From Micromonospora sonchi (GTDB taxonomy: Bacteria; Actinomycetota; Actinomycetes; Mycobacteriales; Micromonosporaceae), in contig NZ_BMNB01000006.1 of the NCBI RefSeq assembly GCF_014646235.1, positions 124,001-188,000 of the forward strand: a stretch of DNA of 64,000 nucleotides. Reading direction: 5' to 3'. The position numbers and the translations under genes were made by a program. This document shows positions 1-8,315 of this stretch, one piece after another. The first letter of the stretch is position 1; the number at the start of each line of letters is the position of its first letter. The notes under the pieces were generated by a model, which was given only the letters and a program-made list of their open reading frames with translations, made no database searches and was not told the origin of the DNA.

Positions 1-7
1 CGTTCGC

Positions 8-298
8 TCATCGGTACCGGTTCCTCGCCGACTGGGCGCTCTGCCAGGCACGCAGCGCATCCTTGATCCGTACGTTCTCCTCCTGCGCCACGGCCACGGC
101 GACCTGCGCGGCGGCCAGCTCGTCGGCCACCCGGTGCAGAAAGGCGCGGATCTCGGCCGGATCCAGGCCGTGCCGCCGGACGTTGAGACACCGCTCGCGG
201 ACCTGTGCGGGCCGCAGTGGAAACGGGCCCGGCGGCGGAATCGCTGGTTCGGGTCTTGTCGCAGGCCGGCGCAGCAGCCGGCGGATCAGGTAGCGCAC
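8..298 (-). CDS. Small DivIVA-domain protein
   Basis: About 96 residues. An N-terminal basic, proline-rich segment (VRYLIRRLLRRPA) is followed by a DivIVA-like coiled coil from about residue 29: FPLRPAQVRER, then GLDPAEIRAFLHRVADELA. Full-length Wag31/DivIVA is much longer, so this is a short paralogue and not the polar-growth DivIVA. I chose the GTG at 298 because GAAGGGTGG lies just upstream; an ATG at 496 would add a low-complexity Pro/Arg/Ala leader. It is probably cytoplasmic and oligomeric. The partner is unknown. It could bind membranes or act as a scaffold, but nothing nearby tells which. Confidence 0.75.
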   Translation of the reverse strand: MRYLIRRLLRRPATRPEPAIPPPGPFPLRPAQVRERCLNVRRHGLDPAEIRAFLHRVADELAAAQVAVAVAQEENVRIKDALRAWQSAQSARNRYR

Positions 299-651
299 GT
301 GTTGACCACCCTTCGTCGGATCGGGTGACGGTGGAGGGGCGGCCTCCGCCGAGGGGGTCGGCGGAGACCGCCCGCGCCCGGCCGCCGCAGCCTCAATTGG
401 CGGTACGACGACAGGGCCGCGCCGGGGAGCGCGGAGATGGGGTCTCGACGGCGATGCGAGACCGGTACGAGAGGCGCCAACCGACCGCATCAGCACCGCA
501 TCACCACGAGTGACGGTATTGCCACCGAGTCACCTATGTCAAGCATGTCTCTGAGTCAGTGACCCACTTGTGTCACCGATGCTACGTGTGTTGCCTGTGG
601 CGTAGCTGTTGATCGATACTGGGCGGGCCAACCGACTGCAAGGGGCCTGAC
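299..651. other. Intergenic region with a candidate GntR operator
   Basis: This 350-base divergent region separates the DivIVA-like gene from the GntR gene. Reading frames across 299-500 are low-complexity and look like shadows. The part nearest the GntR gene is AT-richer and contains the inverted repeat GTGAC (559-563) / GTCAC (572-576). This fits the GT...AC half-site pattern bound by many GntR proteins and could be an autoregulatory operator. That role is inferred. Confidence 0.35.
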
Positions 652-879
652 GTGCCTATTCCGCCCACCATGGATGAGCTGCTCGAAGATCTCCTGAGCA
701 AGATCAAGGATGGGACGTATCCGCCTGGGTCTCAGCTGCCCTCAGGGCGGGCGCTGGCGGACGAGTACGACGTCTCGCAGTCCACGATCAGCCGAGCGGT
801 GGCGCGGCTGCGGGATCAGGGCGTGCTGGTCGGCCGCCCAGGGCGCGGCGTCTTCGTCGCGGAGTCCAGCCGGCGCTGA
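652..879 (+). CDS. Minimal GntR-family winged-helix regulator
   Basis: 75 residues making up a single GntR winged helix-turn-helix. The recognition region is LADEYDVSQSTISRAVARL (about residues 36-54) and the wing is GVLVGRPGRGVFVAE. GntR proteins normally carry a 150-residue or larger effector or dimerisation domain, which is absent. Such stand-alone domains are common in actinomycetes, often linked to transfer or toxin loci. The GTG start is supported by AAGGGG six bases upstream. It converges with the next gene with two bases between them. Targets are unknown; autoregulation through the palindrome at 559-576 is possible. Confidence 0.8.
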   Translation: MPIPPTMDELLEDLLSKIKDGTYPPGSQLPSGRALADEYDVSQSTISRAVARLRDQGVLVGRPGRGVFVAESSRR

Positions 880-881
880 CC

Positions 882-1334
882 TCAAACCAGCTCGTCGGCG
901 GACGATGGCGGAGCGGGACACCAGGTGGTGCACGAGGACCAGGTGGTGAACGAGCGCCAGGCAGCCGACTCTGCCACAGCCTCGGGATGGTGGATCTCCG
1001 CACCAGCTTGGATCAGGAACAGGTCCGTTCGGGAGAGCGCTTCTGCTCGCTCCCCTGGTGCGCGCTCGACGAAGGCCCGTCGTACCGCGTCCATGGCCGC
1101 ATCAAACCGTCCCCGAGGAATCCGATCCAGCAGGCTCGCAATTGGGTAGGTCAGGTGCCCAAGGACGTAGCTGAGGATCAGAGCAATCGCTATCAGCAGC
1201 GGCGTTGGCAGCTTGGCTAATCCCTCGGCGTCGAGCCAGCTCTGCCGGTCGGATAGGTAGATCAGCAGCGACAGGTAGAGCGAACCTGGGATCGCGTACG
1301 CGAAGAGGTCATAGATTCCAACGCTGATGTTCAT
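882..1334 (-). CDS. Membrane protein, probably C-terminally truncated
   Basis: About 150 residues from the ATG at 1334 (AGAGG upstream). Two hydrophobic segments are clear: IYDLFAYAIPGSLYLSLLIY and LLIAIALILSYVLGHLTYPI. A soluble helical part follows. The last 25 residues (WRSFTTWSSCTTWCPAPPSS...) do not look like a real C-terminus. In the next frame the same DNA gives a hydrophobic stretch around LALVHHLVLVHHLVSRSAI. This suggests a frameshift that replaced a third membrane segment near position 965. Function is unknown. It sits between two regulator or toxin loci in a lower-GC patch. Confidence 0.55.
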   Translation of the reverse strand: MNISVGIYDLFAYAIPGSLYLSLLIYLSDRQSWLDAEGLAKLPTPLLIAIALILSYVLGHLTYPIASLLDRIPRGRFDAAMDAVRRAFVERAPGERAEALSRTDLFLIQAGAEIHHPEAVAESAAWRSFTTWSSCTTWCPAPPSSADELV

Positions 1335-1457
1335 CTCTAGAGTCCTCTGGGCGGCACCCTCGGGTAGGCGCAGGCGATGCAAAGCTGGCAACGCAGCAAC
1401 CTTCGTAGCGTGACGTGTACCTCGATCCAACCTGGGAGTTGCGAAGTGAGGGCCGCG

Positions 1458-1901
1458 TCAGGCGGCGGCGGTCCCTCGCTCCTGCTTGAGCGGGGTGCTC
1501 CCGCTTTTGCGGATCTTCTCAGCGCGACCGGTGGCAGCCTTCCTCGGCGCTAGCTGCGATACGCGCTGCGGGGAGATGCCAAGAAGTGCACCCGCGTCTC
1601 GGACCGTGTAGCCCTTGGCGAGTAGCGCACGGGCCGCGCTCACCGTTGCCTCTTCGGCGGACTCCTCAGCCTTGCGTAGAGCGCTGCGGGCCTTGTGGGC
1701 GCGGGTCACCTCTTGCGGCAGTTCGGGCTGCACATCGATATCGAAGCTGTTCGGGTCGATGTTGAGCATGAGGGCGATGGCTTCACGTGCCATCTCTTCG
1801 ACTTGGTCGAGACGGCGAGCCTGCGAAAACACGCCCTTGATCTCTGGCACACTGATCGCCCACCAAGAGCCCGAGCGTACGCATCTGGCGGTGTACTTCA
1901 T
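1458..1901 (-). CDS. hicB: HicB-family antitoxin
   Basis: About 147 residues. The N-terminal partial RNase-H-like HicB fold is MKYTARCVRSGSWWAISVPE followed by GVFSQARRLDQVEEMAREAI. The C-terminal DNA-binding part includes the helix-turn-helix-like GYTVRDAGALLGISPQRVSQL. HicB neutralises HicA and usually represses the operon through its C-terminal domain. The ATG at 1901 has a GAGAGGGGGG ribosome site. A GTG at 1922 overlapping the hicA stop (GTGA) is the alternative start. The long basic tail after the HTH is poorly conserved. Confidence 0.85.
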   Translation of the reverse strand: MKYTARCVRSGSWWAISVPEIKGVFSQARRLDQVEEMAREAIALMLNIDPNSFDIDVQPELPQEVTRAHKARSALRKAEESAEEATVSAARALLAKGYTVRDAGALLGISPQRVSQLAPRKAATGRAEKIRKSGSTPLKQERGTAAA

Positions 1902-1918
1902 CGGTGACGGCCCCCCTC

Positions 1919-2110
1919 TCACCTCAAGCCCAGGCTGCGCAGGATACCCCGCGCGGTAAGTTCGTTGATCTCCTTGTGTCGAGGTATAACCACACTCTGC
2001 GAGCCGTACCTGTAGATCGTATGGCTGCCGCCCTCGCGGGCTTTCTCGAAGGTGACGCCAGCGTTGGCAGCCGCTTTGCTGATCCTGTTGATCAGGTCAA
2101 CCCGCTTCAC
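1919..2110 (-). CDS. hicA: HicA-family mRNA interferase toxin
   Basis: 63 residues, the usual HicA size, with the double-stranded-RNA-binding-like fold. The signature is EGGSHTIYRYG, containing the catalytic histidine, followed by VVIPRHKEINELTARGILRSLGL. HicA cleaves mRNA when it is released from HicB. The gene is first in the operon, with hicB directly after it, which is the classic order. The GTG start follows a -10-like TAGACT by six bases, so the transcript may be leaderless. Confidence 0.9.
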   Translation of the reverse strand: MKRVDLINRISKAAANAGVTFEKAREGGSHTIYRYGSQSVVIPRHKEINELTARGILRSLGLR

Positions 2111-2111
2111 G

Positions 2112-2145
2112 CAGCAAGTCTAGTCTGCTGGACAATTCAAGTAAA
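2112..2145 (-). promoter_or_regulatory. Putative hicAB promoter and operator
   Basis: Read on the minus strand, TTTACT (2145-2140) and TAGACT (2122-2117) are separated by exactly 17 bases and resemble -35 and -10 hexamers. The -10 ends six bases before the hicA GTG, which predicts a leaderless mRNA. An inverted repeat CAGCA (2112-2116) / TGCTG (2126-2130) straddles the -10 and could be the HicB operator. The assignment rests on position and motif only. Confidence 0.5.
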
Positions 2146-2245
2146 GCATCCTAGACGGGGGGCTGGCCAGGGAGGCCATTTGCTTCGACCCGGCGCCCGC
2201 CTCGATGTCACCCACAACGCCTACCGCGTCACCCGCCGTTCACCA

Positions 2246-2328
2246 CCTTGATCGACTCCGTTTCGGCGGGATGGCGGCATGAGGGGTGGGTCGATACCGC
2301 AGTATCGCCGTAACGGAGTCGATCAAGG
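2246..2328. repeat. Palindromic intergenic repeat, 17-base perfect arms
   Basis: CCTTGATCGACTCCGTT at 2246-2262 and its exact reverse complement at 2312-2328 form a 17-bp stem. The 49-base centre holds a second small hairpin (GATAC/GTATC). It lies between the hicAB end of the patch and the 3' end of the XPB gene, just after that gene's stop. The arm sequence recurs at 50534, so this is a dispersed element and not only a terminator. Confidence 0.75.
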
Positions 2329-2344
2329 CCGCCGCAGGCGCTGC

Positions 2345-4024
2345 TCAGTCGAAGGAGGGCAGCGACGGGCCGAGGACGTCGTCGGCGTCGACGATGGTGT
2401 ACGCGTAGCCCTGCTCGGCGAGGAAGCGCTGGCGGTGGGCGGCGTACTCGGTGTCGATGGTGTCCCGGGAGACGACCGTGTAGAAGTGCGCCTGCCGGCC
2501 GTCGGCCTTGGGGCGGAGCACCCGGCCGAGCCGCTGCGCCTCCTCCTGTCGCGATCCGAACGTGCCCGACACCTGGATCGCCACCGCTGCCTCGGGCAGG
2601 TCGATCGAGAAGTTCCCGACCTTCGAGATGACGAGAGTACGCAGCGAGCCGGAGCGGAACGCGTCGAAGAGCCGCTCCCGTTCCTTGTTCGTCGTCGAGC
2701 CCTGCACGATCGGGGCGTCGAGGTATTCCCCCAACTGGTGCAGCTGGTCGATGTACGCGCCGATTACCAGCGTCTGCTCGGTCCGGTGCCGCTCCACCAG
2801 GGCGCGAACCACCGGCAGCTTGGTGCGGGCGGTGGCGGCCATCCGGTAGCGCTCCTCGGTCTCCGCGGTCGCGTAGGCCATCCGCTCGGCGTCGGTCAGG
2901 GTGACGCGTACCTCGGTGCACTCGGCCGGGGCGATCCAGCCCTGCGCCTCGATGTCCTTCCAGGGTGCGTCGTACCGCTTCGGGCCGATCAGGCTGAACA
3001 CGTCGCCCTCCCGGCCGTCCTCGCGGACCAGGGTGGCGGTCAGGCCGAGCCGGCGGCGGGCCTGGAGGTCCGCGGTGAACCGGAAGATCGGCGCGGGCAG
3101 CAGGTGGACCTCGTCGTAAACGACCAGGCCCCAGTCGCGGGCGCCGAACAGGTCCAGGTGGGTGAAGGCGCCCTTCTTCCGCGAGGTGAGCACCTGGTAC
3201 GTGGCGATGGTGACCGGGCGGATCTCCTTGCGCTCGCCGGAGTATTCCCCGATCTCCTCCTCGGTCAGCGACGTGCGGGCGATCAGCTCCCGCTTCCACT
3301 GCCGGCCGGCGACCGTGTTGGTGACCAGGATCAGCGTGGTCGCCTTCGCCTCGGCCATCGCCGCCGCGCCCACCAGCGTCTTGCCGGCGCCGCAGGGCAG
3401 CACCACCACCCCGGACCCGCCGGCCCAGAACGAATCCACCGCCTCCCGCTGGTACGACCGCAGCGTCCACGGCTTGCCGCCGTCCTTGCCGGTTTCGGCC
3501 AGCTCGATCGGGTGCGCCTCGCCGTCGACGTACCCGGCCAGGTCCTCCGCCGGCCAGCCCAGCTTGAGCAGGGCCTGCTTGAGCCGGCCCCGCTCGGACG
3601 GGTGCACCGCGATGGTGTCGTCGTCCAGCTTCGCGCCGAGCATCCCGGCCAGTTTCTTGCTCTTGGCCACCTCGACCAGCACCACCCGGTCCAGGGCCCG
3701 CAGCACCAGGCCGTGCGCCGGGTCGTTGACGAGCTGCAACCGGCCGTACCGGTCCATGGTTTCGGCCACGTCGACCAGCAGGGCGTGCGGCACCGGATAC
3801 CGCGAGTACTTGATCAGGGCGTCCACCACGCCCTCGGCGTCGTGCCCGGCGGCGCGGGCGTTCCAGAGCCCGAGCGGGGTCAGCCGGTACGTGTGCACGT
3901 GCTCGGGGGAGCGCTCCAACTCGGCGAAGGGCGCGATGGCCATCCGGCACGCCTGCGCGTCGGGGTGGTCGATCTCCAGCAGCAGGGTCTTGTCCGACTG
4001 CACGATCAGGGGTCCACCGCTCAC
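2345..4024 (-). CDS. XPB/UvsW-type superfamily 2 DNA helicase
   Basis: About 559 residues. An N-terminal damage-recognition-like and N-terminal XPB domain (to about residue 190) precedes the RecA-like motor. Walker A is LPCGAGKT near residue 211, Walker B is DEVH near 304, and motif VI is QRLGRVLRPK near 498. The family uses ATP-dependent 3'-5' unwinding in nucleotide-excision-repair-type processes; the bacterial role is poorly defined. The GTG at 4024 has an excellent GGAGGAGG site, whereas the upstream ATG at 4138 does not. Length and motif spacing are normal for bacterial XPB. It is transcribed alone. Confidence 0.92.
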   Translation of the reverse strand: MSGGPLIVQSDKTLLLEIDHPDAQACRMAIAPFAELERSPEHVHTYRLTPLGLWNARAAGHDAEGVVDALIKYSRYPVPHALLVDVAETMDRYGRLQLVNDPAHGLVLRALDRVVLVEVAKSKKLAGMLGAKLDDDTIAVHPSERGRLKQALLKLGWPAEDLAGYVDGEAHPIELAETGKDGGKPWTLRSYQREAVDSFWAGGSGVVVLPCGAGKTLVGAAAMAEAKATTLILVTNTVAGRQWKRELIARTSLTEEEIGEYSGERKEIRPVTIATYQVLTSRKKGAFTHLDLFGARDWGLVVYDEVHLLPAPIFRFTADLQARRRLGLTATLVREDGREGDVFSLIGPKRYDAPWKDIEAQGWIAPAECTEVRVTLTDAERMAYATAETEERYRMAATARTKLPVVRALVERHRTEQTLVIGAYIDQLHQLGEYLDAPIVQGSTTNKERERLFDAFRSGSLRTLVISKVGNFSIDLPEAAVAIQVSGTFGSRQEEAQRLGRVLRPKADGRQAHFYTVVSRDTIDTEYAAHRQRFLAEQGYAYTIVDADDVLGPSLPSFD

Positions 4025-4482
4025 GCCGAGTCTCCTCCTCCGTACGGCTGATCCGCCCCTCTCGGCAGGCATCTGACCTGCCGCGCGGGGCGACCATCCA
4101 GTGTTGCACGTCCCGGCCGGTGGCAAGAACACGCTCACGAGCGCAACCGAACGGGTGCCCCGGTGCGTCTAGGAGGAGGGGCGAGTGCGGGGGGCGGCGC
4201 TGTAGTGAGGGTGCGCCGCCCTCGCGATCGTCCCGCCGGTCGGCACCGGTGCGTGCGCGTTCGACCGCGGTCAGACGGGCCAGCGCGGGGGCCGCTCCCG
4301 TCACCGCGGATCAGCCAACGGGGGCGAGCGGCGCGCCCGGGCCCGATCGGCGAACCGCCGACGTTTCGTCGCCGCCCCACCCTGGGTACGAGCTGCCGCA
4401 AGATCAGAACACGCTGGTGCTGGCCGGCCGCCGCGCGGAGTGACACCCTGGACGGCAGAGCCGGACGGTACGGGGAGGGCAG
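4025..4482. other. Divergent intergenic region with a strong stem-loop
   Basis: This 458-base spacer separates the XPB gene from the small membrane protein gene. Open frames across it are Arg/Pro/Gly-rich on both strands and I do not support any as a gene. The one structured element is GGCGGCGC (4193-4200) / GCGCCGCC (4213-4220), a perfect 8-bp stem with a 12-base loop and no T-run. Promoters for both flanking genes presumably lie here. Confidence 0.4.
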
Positions 4483-4713
4483 ATGACCGTCGATCAGGAA
4501 GTTGTCCCCGAGCACGAGCAGGCCGAACCCGTCTCCACCGCGACGGTGGTCGGGTACGCGATCTTCGGAGTTGTACTGGCCGGCTGGTTCCTCTTCATCT
4601 GGCTGGTGGTGCAGAAGGGCTTCGTCGACTCGGTGGGCGAGGTGGCCGGAATCGGCTTCGGGCTGCTGCTGCTCGTGGCGATCGTCGGGTCGGTGCGGCG
4701 CAACCGGCGCTGA
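4483..4713 (+). CDS. Small two-helix membrane protein
   Basis: 76 residues. A short acidic N-terminus is followed by two hydrophobic helices, VVGYAIFGVVLAGWFLFIWL and VAGIGFGLLLLVAIVGSV, and a basic tail RRNRR. The ATG is preceded by GGGGAGGG. No enzymatic motif is present and I do not recognise a function. It lies between two helicase-related genes on the opposite strand and converges with the second one, with six bases between them. Confidence 0.75.
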   Translation: MTVDQEVVPEHEQAEPVSTATVVGYAIFGVVLAGWFLFIWLVVQKGFVDSVGEVAGIGFGLLLLVAIVGSVRRNRR

Positions 4714-4719
4714 CCGGGC

Positions 4720-7188
4720 TCACTTCTCCAGCACCGCCGCGGTGATCCGGTGCAGCGCGAAGGTGTGCAACATCTCCGTCCGCTCGTCCTCGGCGCGCAG
4801 GTAGCCCGCACCGAGTGAGACGGGCCGGACCAGCCGGGACGCGGTCGCCCCGTGCGCGTCGACATAGCCGACCCAGACCAGCGCCTTGTCGCGTACCGCC
4901 TGCTGGAGCACGGCCAGGGCGTCGCTGTGACTGTGCGCGGGCACTGGCCCGGTCGGGGGCGCGCCGCGTACCGCCGCCGGGGCCCGCCGGGCCGCCCGCG
5001 CCGCCGCGTCGCCCCGGCGGATCTGCTCGACCACACCGAGCAGGCGCGGCAGCGGCAGGCGCGGGGCCACCAGCGGGTCGCTCGCCCGGGTGGCCACCGA
5101 CACCCGGGCCGGCGCCCGCCGGGCCTTCGGACGGGTGAGCATCGCCGAACCGGTGGCGTCCTCGGCCACCGGCGCGTAACCGGCCTCCCGCAGCACGCCC
5201 AGCATCCGGCTGGTCTGGTAGGGGGTGACCAGCACCGTCGGCGCGAGCCGCCGCAACGCCAACTCCGTCACCCGCCGGTCGGCCAGCACCTCGGCCAGCA
5301 GCGCTTCGTCGTCGCTGCGCAGGTACGCCCCGGCGGAGCCGGCGCGCAACCCGCCGTGTTTGCGGGCCACGTCGTCGACCAGGTAGGTCAACCCCTGCGG
5401 CACCGGTGTACGCGACCGGCGCCGGAACAGTGCGTGCAGGTCGTCGGCGGAGTAGCCGGTGTCCAACGCCCGGCGCACGCTGCCCGTGGTGACCCGGTGC
5501 ACGCTCGCCCCACCGGCCGACTCGGGTTCGGCGACCAGGTCCAACTCGGCGGCGAGCGCCGGCTCCGGCGGCCCGGGTACCACCACGGTCAGGTCGGCCT
5601 GCACCAGGAAGTGATCCACCGGGGCGGGCAGCAGCGCGTCCAGCGCCCGGACCGCCGTGCCGGCGTCCACGGCGTCGGAGCGGAGCCCGAGCGGGTCGTC
5701 GCTGTCGCGGTCCTCGGTCGCGGTCGCCTCGGCCAGCAGCATCCGCCCGTACGAGGTGAGCGCCCCCAGCCCGGTCACGCCCAGCGTGGCCGCCTCGGCC
5801 AGCACCTCCCGATGCGCCGCCTCCCGGCCCCGGCTGCGCCGGGGCGCCCGCCACTCGAGCAGCGCCTGCACCTCGTCGGCGGTGGGCGCGGTCGCCGGTT
5901 CCAGCTCGGCGAGCACGCCGAGCACCGCCCGCCGGGTGGCCGGCGCGCCGGCGCGCTCCGCCTCGGCGGAGAGCACCGTGATCGGCCGGTCCCGGTCGTC
6001 GCGCTGGCCGACCAGCCCGGCCTGCCGGGTCATGGTCAGCCAGGCGCGGGCCAGCTGCTCCCAGCGCTGGGCCAGCGACCCCGCCCGCCACAGCTCGTAG
6101 CCGGCGGCGGGCAGCACCTGCTGGTCGACGCCGTACCGGGCGGCGGAGCCGGGCAGCTCGACCTCGCCGGTGAGCCCGGCCGCGTACGCCACCTCCAGCA
6201 GCAGCGCCGCCGTCGACTCGTCCAGCCCGGTGGCGCGGGCCAACCGCCGCAGATCGCGTACGCCGAGGCCGCCCGAGCGCAGCACCGGCGCCGGTTCGGC
6301 AGCCAACTGTTCCAGCAGCGCCTCGGTGTGGCGTACCACCTCCATGGTCTGCCCGGCCCCGGCGGAGTCGGCGGCCTTCGGCTCGCGGCCGACGGCGGCG
6401 ACCGGCGGCGGGCTGGTGCTCAGCGGACCCAGCGGCCCGGTGTCGCGGCGCAGCAGCAGCCCGATCTCCCGCGGCAGCTCGACCATGCCGGTGGTGCCGC
6501 CCTTGCCACCGGCGACCCGCACCAGCAGCCGGTGGTCGACCAGCCAGCGCACCGGGGAGCCGGTCGGCGCCCCGCCGTTGGTCTCGTCCGGGGGCAGTTC
6601 GTCCTCGGCGCCGGCGGCCGGGGCCTGCAACGCGCCGGGTGGCACGCTGCCGACCGGCGGCCCGGCCGCGAGCCGGTCCAGGATCGCCCGCGCCGACGGG
6701 GGCGCGGCCAGCAGCGTCCGCCGCAGCTTCGCCGGGTCCGCGCAGAGCGCCGCCGTACGCGGGTCCAGCTCCGCCGCCGGTCGGCCGAGCCCGGCGGGGT
6801 ACGGGGAGATCTCGTCGATGCCACCGACGAGCTGCAACCGGTGGTCGGGGCCGTACAGCAGGAGGCGGGCGCGTAGCCGGTCGACGGCGGCCCGGACGGC
6901 GGTCGGTGCGGGCGGGTGCGGGCCGGCGGTGGCCATCGCGAGGACCCCGTCGACCGAGGTGGTGCCGTCGGCCGGGTCACGGGTCAACCGGGCGGCGTCC
7001 ATGATCTGGAGGGTGAACCGGTCCAGCTCGTCCAGGGCGCGCGACACCGAGACCCGGGACTGGGCCCGGATCGCGAGCGCGGCGATGTCGGCGGGTACCG
7101 GTACGACGAGGTCGGGCCGCTGCTGGAGCAGGGCGGCGAGCGACTCGTCGGGCAGCGACCGCAGGTGGTCGGCGAGTGAGGTGCTCAT
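4720..7188 (-). CDS. Helicase-associated (Helicase_C_3-like) DNA-binding protein
   Basis: 822 residues, alanine- and leucine-rich, starting MSTSLADHLRSLPDESLAALL. The N-terminal third resembles winged-helix repeats. The middle contains the conserved block HFLVQADLTVVVPGPP. The C-terminal part has a WYL-like strand pattern (ALVWVGYVDAHGATASRLVRP). No Walker A or B motif is visible, so it is not itself a helicase. Proteins of this type are widespread in actinobacteria near XPB and are often labelled XPB/Ssl2-like or helicase-associated. A role with the helicase upstream is inferred. The ATG at 7188 is the natural start, although its ribosome site is weak. Confidence 0.8.
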   Translation of the reverse strand: MSTSLADHLRSLPDESLAALLQQRPDLVVPVPADIAALAIRAQSRVSVSRALDELDRFTLQIMDAARLTRDPADGTTSVDGVLAMATAGPHPPAPTAVRAAVDRLRARLLLYGPDHRLQLVGGIDEISPYPAGLGRPAAELDPRTAALCADPAKLRRTLLAAPPSARAILDRLAAGPPVGSVPPGALQAPAAGAEDELPPDETNGGAPTGSPVRWLVDHRLLVRVAGGKGGTTGMVELPREIGLLLRRDTGPLGPLSTSPPPVAAVGREPKAADSAGAGQTMEVVRHTEALLEQLAAEPAPVLRSGGLGVRDLRRLARATGLDESTAALLLEVAYAAGLTGEVELPGSAARYGVDQQVLPAAGYELWRAGSLAQRWEQLARAWLTMTRQAGLVGQRDDRDRPITVLSAEAERAGAPATRRAVLGVLAELEPATAPTADEVQALLEWRAPRRSRGREAAHREVLAEAATLGVTGLGALTSYGRMLLAEATATEDRDSDDPLGLRSDAVDAGTAVRALDALLPAPVDHFLVQADLTVVVPGPPEPALAAELDLVAEPESAGGASVHRVTTGSVRRALDTGYSADDLHALFRRRSRTPVPQGLTYLVDDVARKHGGLRAGSAGAYLRSDDEALLAEVLADRRVTELALRRLAPTVLVTPYQTSRMLGVLREAGYAPVAEDATGSAMLTRPKARRAPARVSVATRASDPLVAPRLPLPRLLGVVEQIRRGDAAARAARRAPAAVRGAPPTGPVPAHSHSDALAVLQQAVRDKALVWVGYVDAHGATASRLVRPVSLGAGYLRAEDERTEMLHTFALHRITAAVLEK

Positions 7189-7275
7189 CGTCGTTCCACG
7201 CTAGCCCGCACTGGCCTGCTCCCGCCCATCGGACAGCCGGGCTGGGGTGGTCGGTCGACCGGGTAGCGTTCCAGG

Positions 7276-7899
7276 ATGTCTGCACTGACCGTCGGGTTCG
7301 ACCTCGACATGACCCTGGTCGATTCGCGTCCCGGCATCGCCGCGGCCTTCCGGGCACTGACCGAGCGGACGGGCGTACCCGTCGACGCCGAGGCGGCAGT
7401 GTCGCGGCTCGGCCCGCCGTTGCGTACCGAGATCGCTCGCTGGTTCCCGCCCGAGCGGGTCGAGGAGGCGGTCCGGATCTACCGCGAGCTCTATCCGGCG
7501 TACGCGATCACCCCGTCTCTCCCGATGCCCGGCGCCCGGGCGGCCGTCGACGCGGTCCGGGAACGGGGCGGCCGGGTGCTGGTGGTCACGGCGAAGCACG
7601 GCCAGCTGGCCCGGCTGCACCTGGACCACCTGGGGCTGGTGGTGGACGAGTTGGCCGGGGACCTGTTCGCCGAGGAGAAGGCGACGGCGTTACGCGCCCA
7701 CAGCGCGACCCACTACGTGGGCGATCACGTGGCGGACATGGTGGCTGCCCGGACGGCCGGCGTGCCCGGGATCGCGGTGGCCACCGGGCCGTGTTCGGCC
7801 GACGAATTGCGGTCCGCCGGGGCGGCCGTGCTGCTGGCGGACCTCGCCGGATTCCCGGCGGCGCTCGACGGCGTGACCCGGCTAGCCTTGAGGCAGTAG
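7276..7899 (+). CDS. HAD-superfamily phosphatase (phosphoglycolate-phosphatase-like)
   Basis: 207 residues with all HAD motifs. Motif I is FDLDMTLVDS with nucleophile D9 and acid D11. Motif II lies in VLVVTAKHGQ, with the lysine of motif III further on. Motif IV is YVGDHVADM. A helical cap lies between about residues 16 and 85 (subclass I cap). The family hydrolyses small phosphate esters, and phosphoglycolate is the usual guess; the true substrate is not readable from sequence. It lies 30 bases upstream of the cold-shock gene on the same strand and may share its transcript. Confidence 0.85.
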   Translation: MSALTVGFDLDMTLVDSRPGIAAAFRALTERTGVPVDAEAAVSRLGPPLRTEIARWFPPERVEEAVRIYRELYPAYAITPSLPMPGARAAVDAVRERGGRVLVVTAKHGQLARLHLDHLGLVVDELAGDLFAEEKATALRAHSATHYVGDHVADMVAARTAGVPGIAVATGPCSADELRSAGAAVLLADLAGFPAALDGVTRLALRQ

Positions 7900-7928
7900 A
7901 CGGCTCAACACGAAGCAGAGGTTCTCAG

Positions 7929-8315
7929 GTGCCTACGGGTCGAGTGAAGTGGTACGACGCGACCAAGGGATACGGTTTCGTCACCAGTGACGAGGGTGGC
8001 GACGTGTTCCTGCCGAAGACCGCGCTACCGGCCGGTGTCACCGAGCTCAAGGGCGGCCAGCGGATCGACTTCAGTGTGGTGGACAGCCGGCGGGGCACCC
8101 AGGCGATGGGCGTGAAGTTGCTGGAGGCGCCGCCGTCCGTGGCGGAGCTGCGCCGCCGGCCGGCCGAGGAGCTGCACGGCCTGGTGGAAGACATGATCAA
8201 GGTGCTGGAGGCGAAGGTCCAGCCCGACCTGCGCCGGGGCCGGTTCCCGGACCGCAAGGCCGCGCAGAAGATCGCTCAGCTGGTCCACGCGGTCGCCCGC
8301 GAGCTGGAGGCCTGA
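7929..8315 (+). CDS. Cold-shock-domain protein with helical C-terminal extension
   Basis: 128 residues. The first ~66 form a cold-shock (OB-fold) domain with RNP1 KGYGFV at residues 13-18 and RNP2 DVFLP at 25-29, which bind single-stranded RNA or DNA. Classical Csp proteins stop at about 67 residues. This one has a 60-residue charged helical tail (VAELRRRPAEELHGLVEDMI...). The extended form is seen in other actinomycetes. GTG start with AGAGG upstream. The last 40 bases overlap the 3' end of mqnD on the other strand. Confidence 0.9.
   Translation: MPTGRVKWYDATKGYGFVTSDEGGDVFLPKTALPAGVTELKGGQRIDFSVVDSRRGTQAMGVKLLEAPPSVAELRRRPAEELHGLVEDMIKVLEAKVQPDLRRGRFPDRKAAQKIAQLVHAVARELEA

Noticed and set aside
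2279-4051. Long open frame on the plus strand opposite the XPB gene
   Set aside because: High-GC antisense shadow. The minus strand has all helicase motifs and a strong ribosome site; the plus frame is Arg/Gly/Pro/Val-rich without domains.
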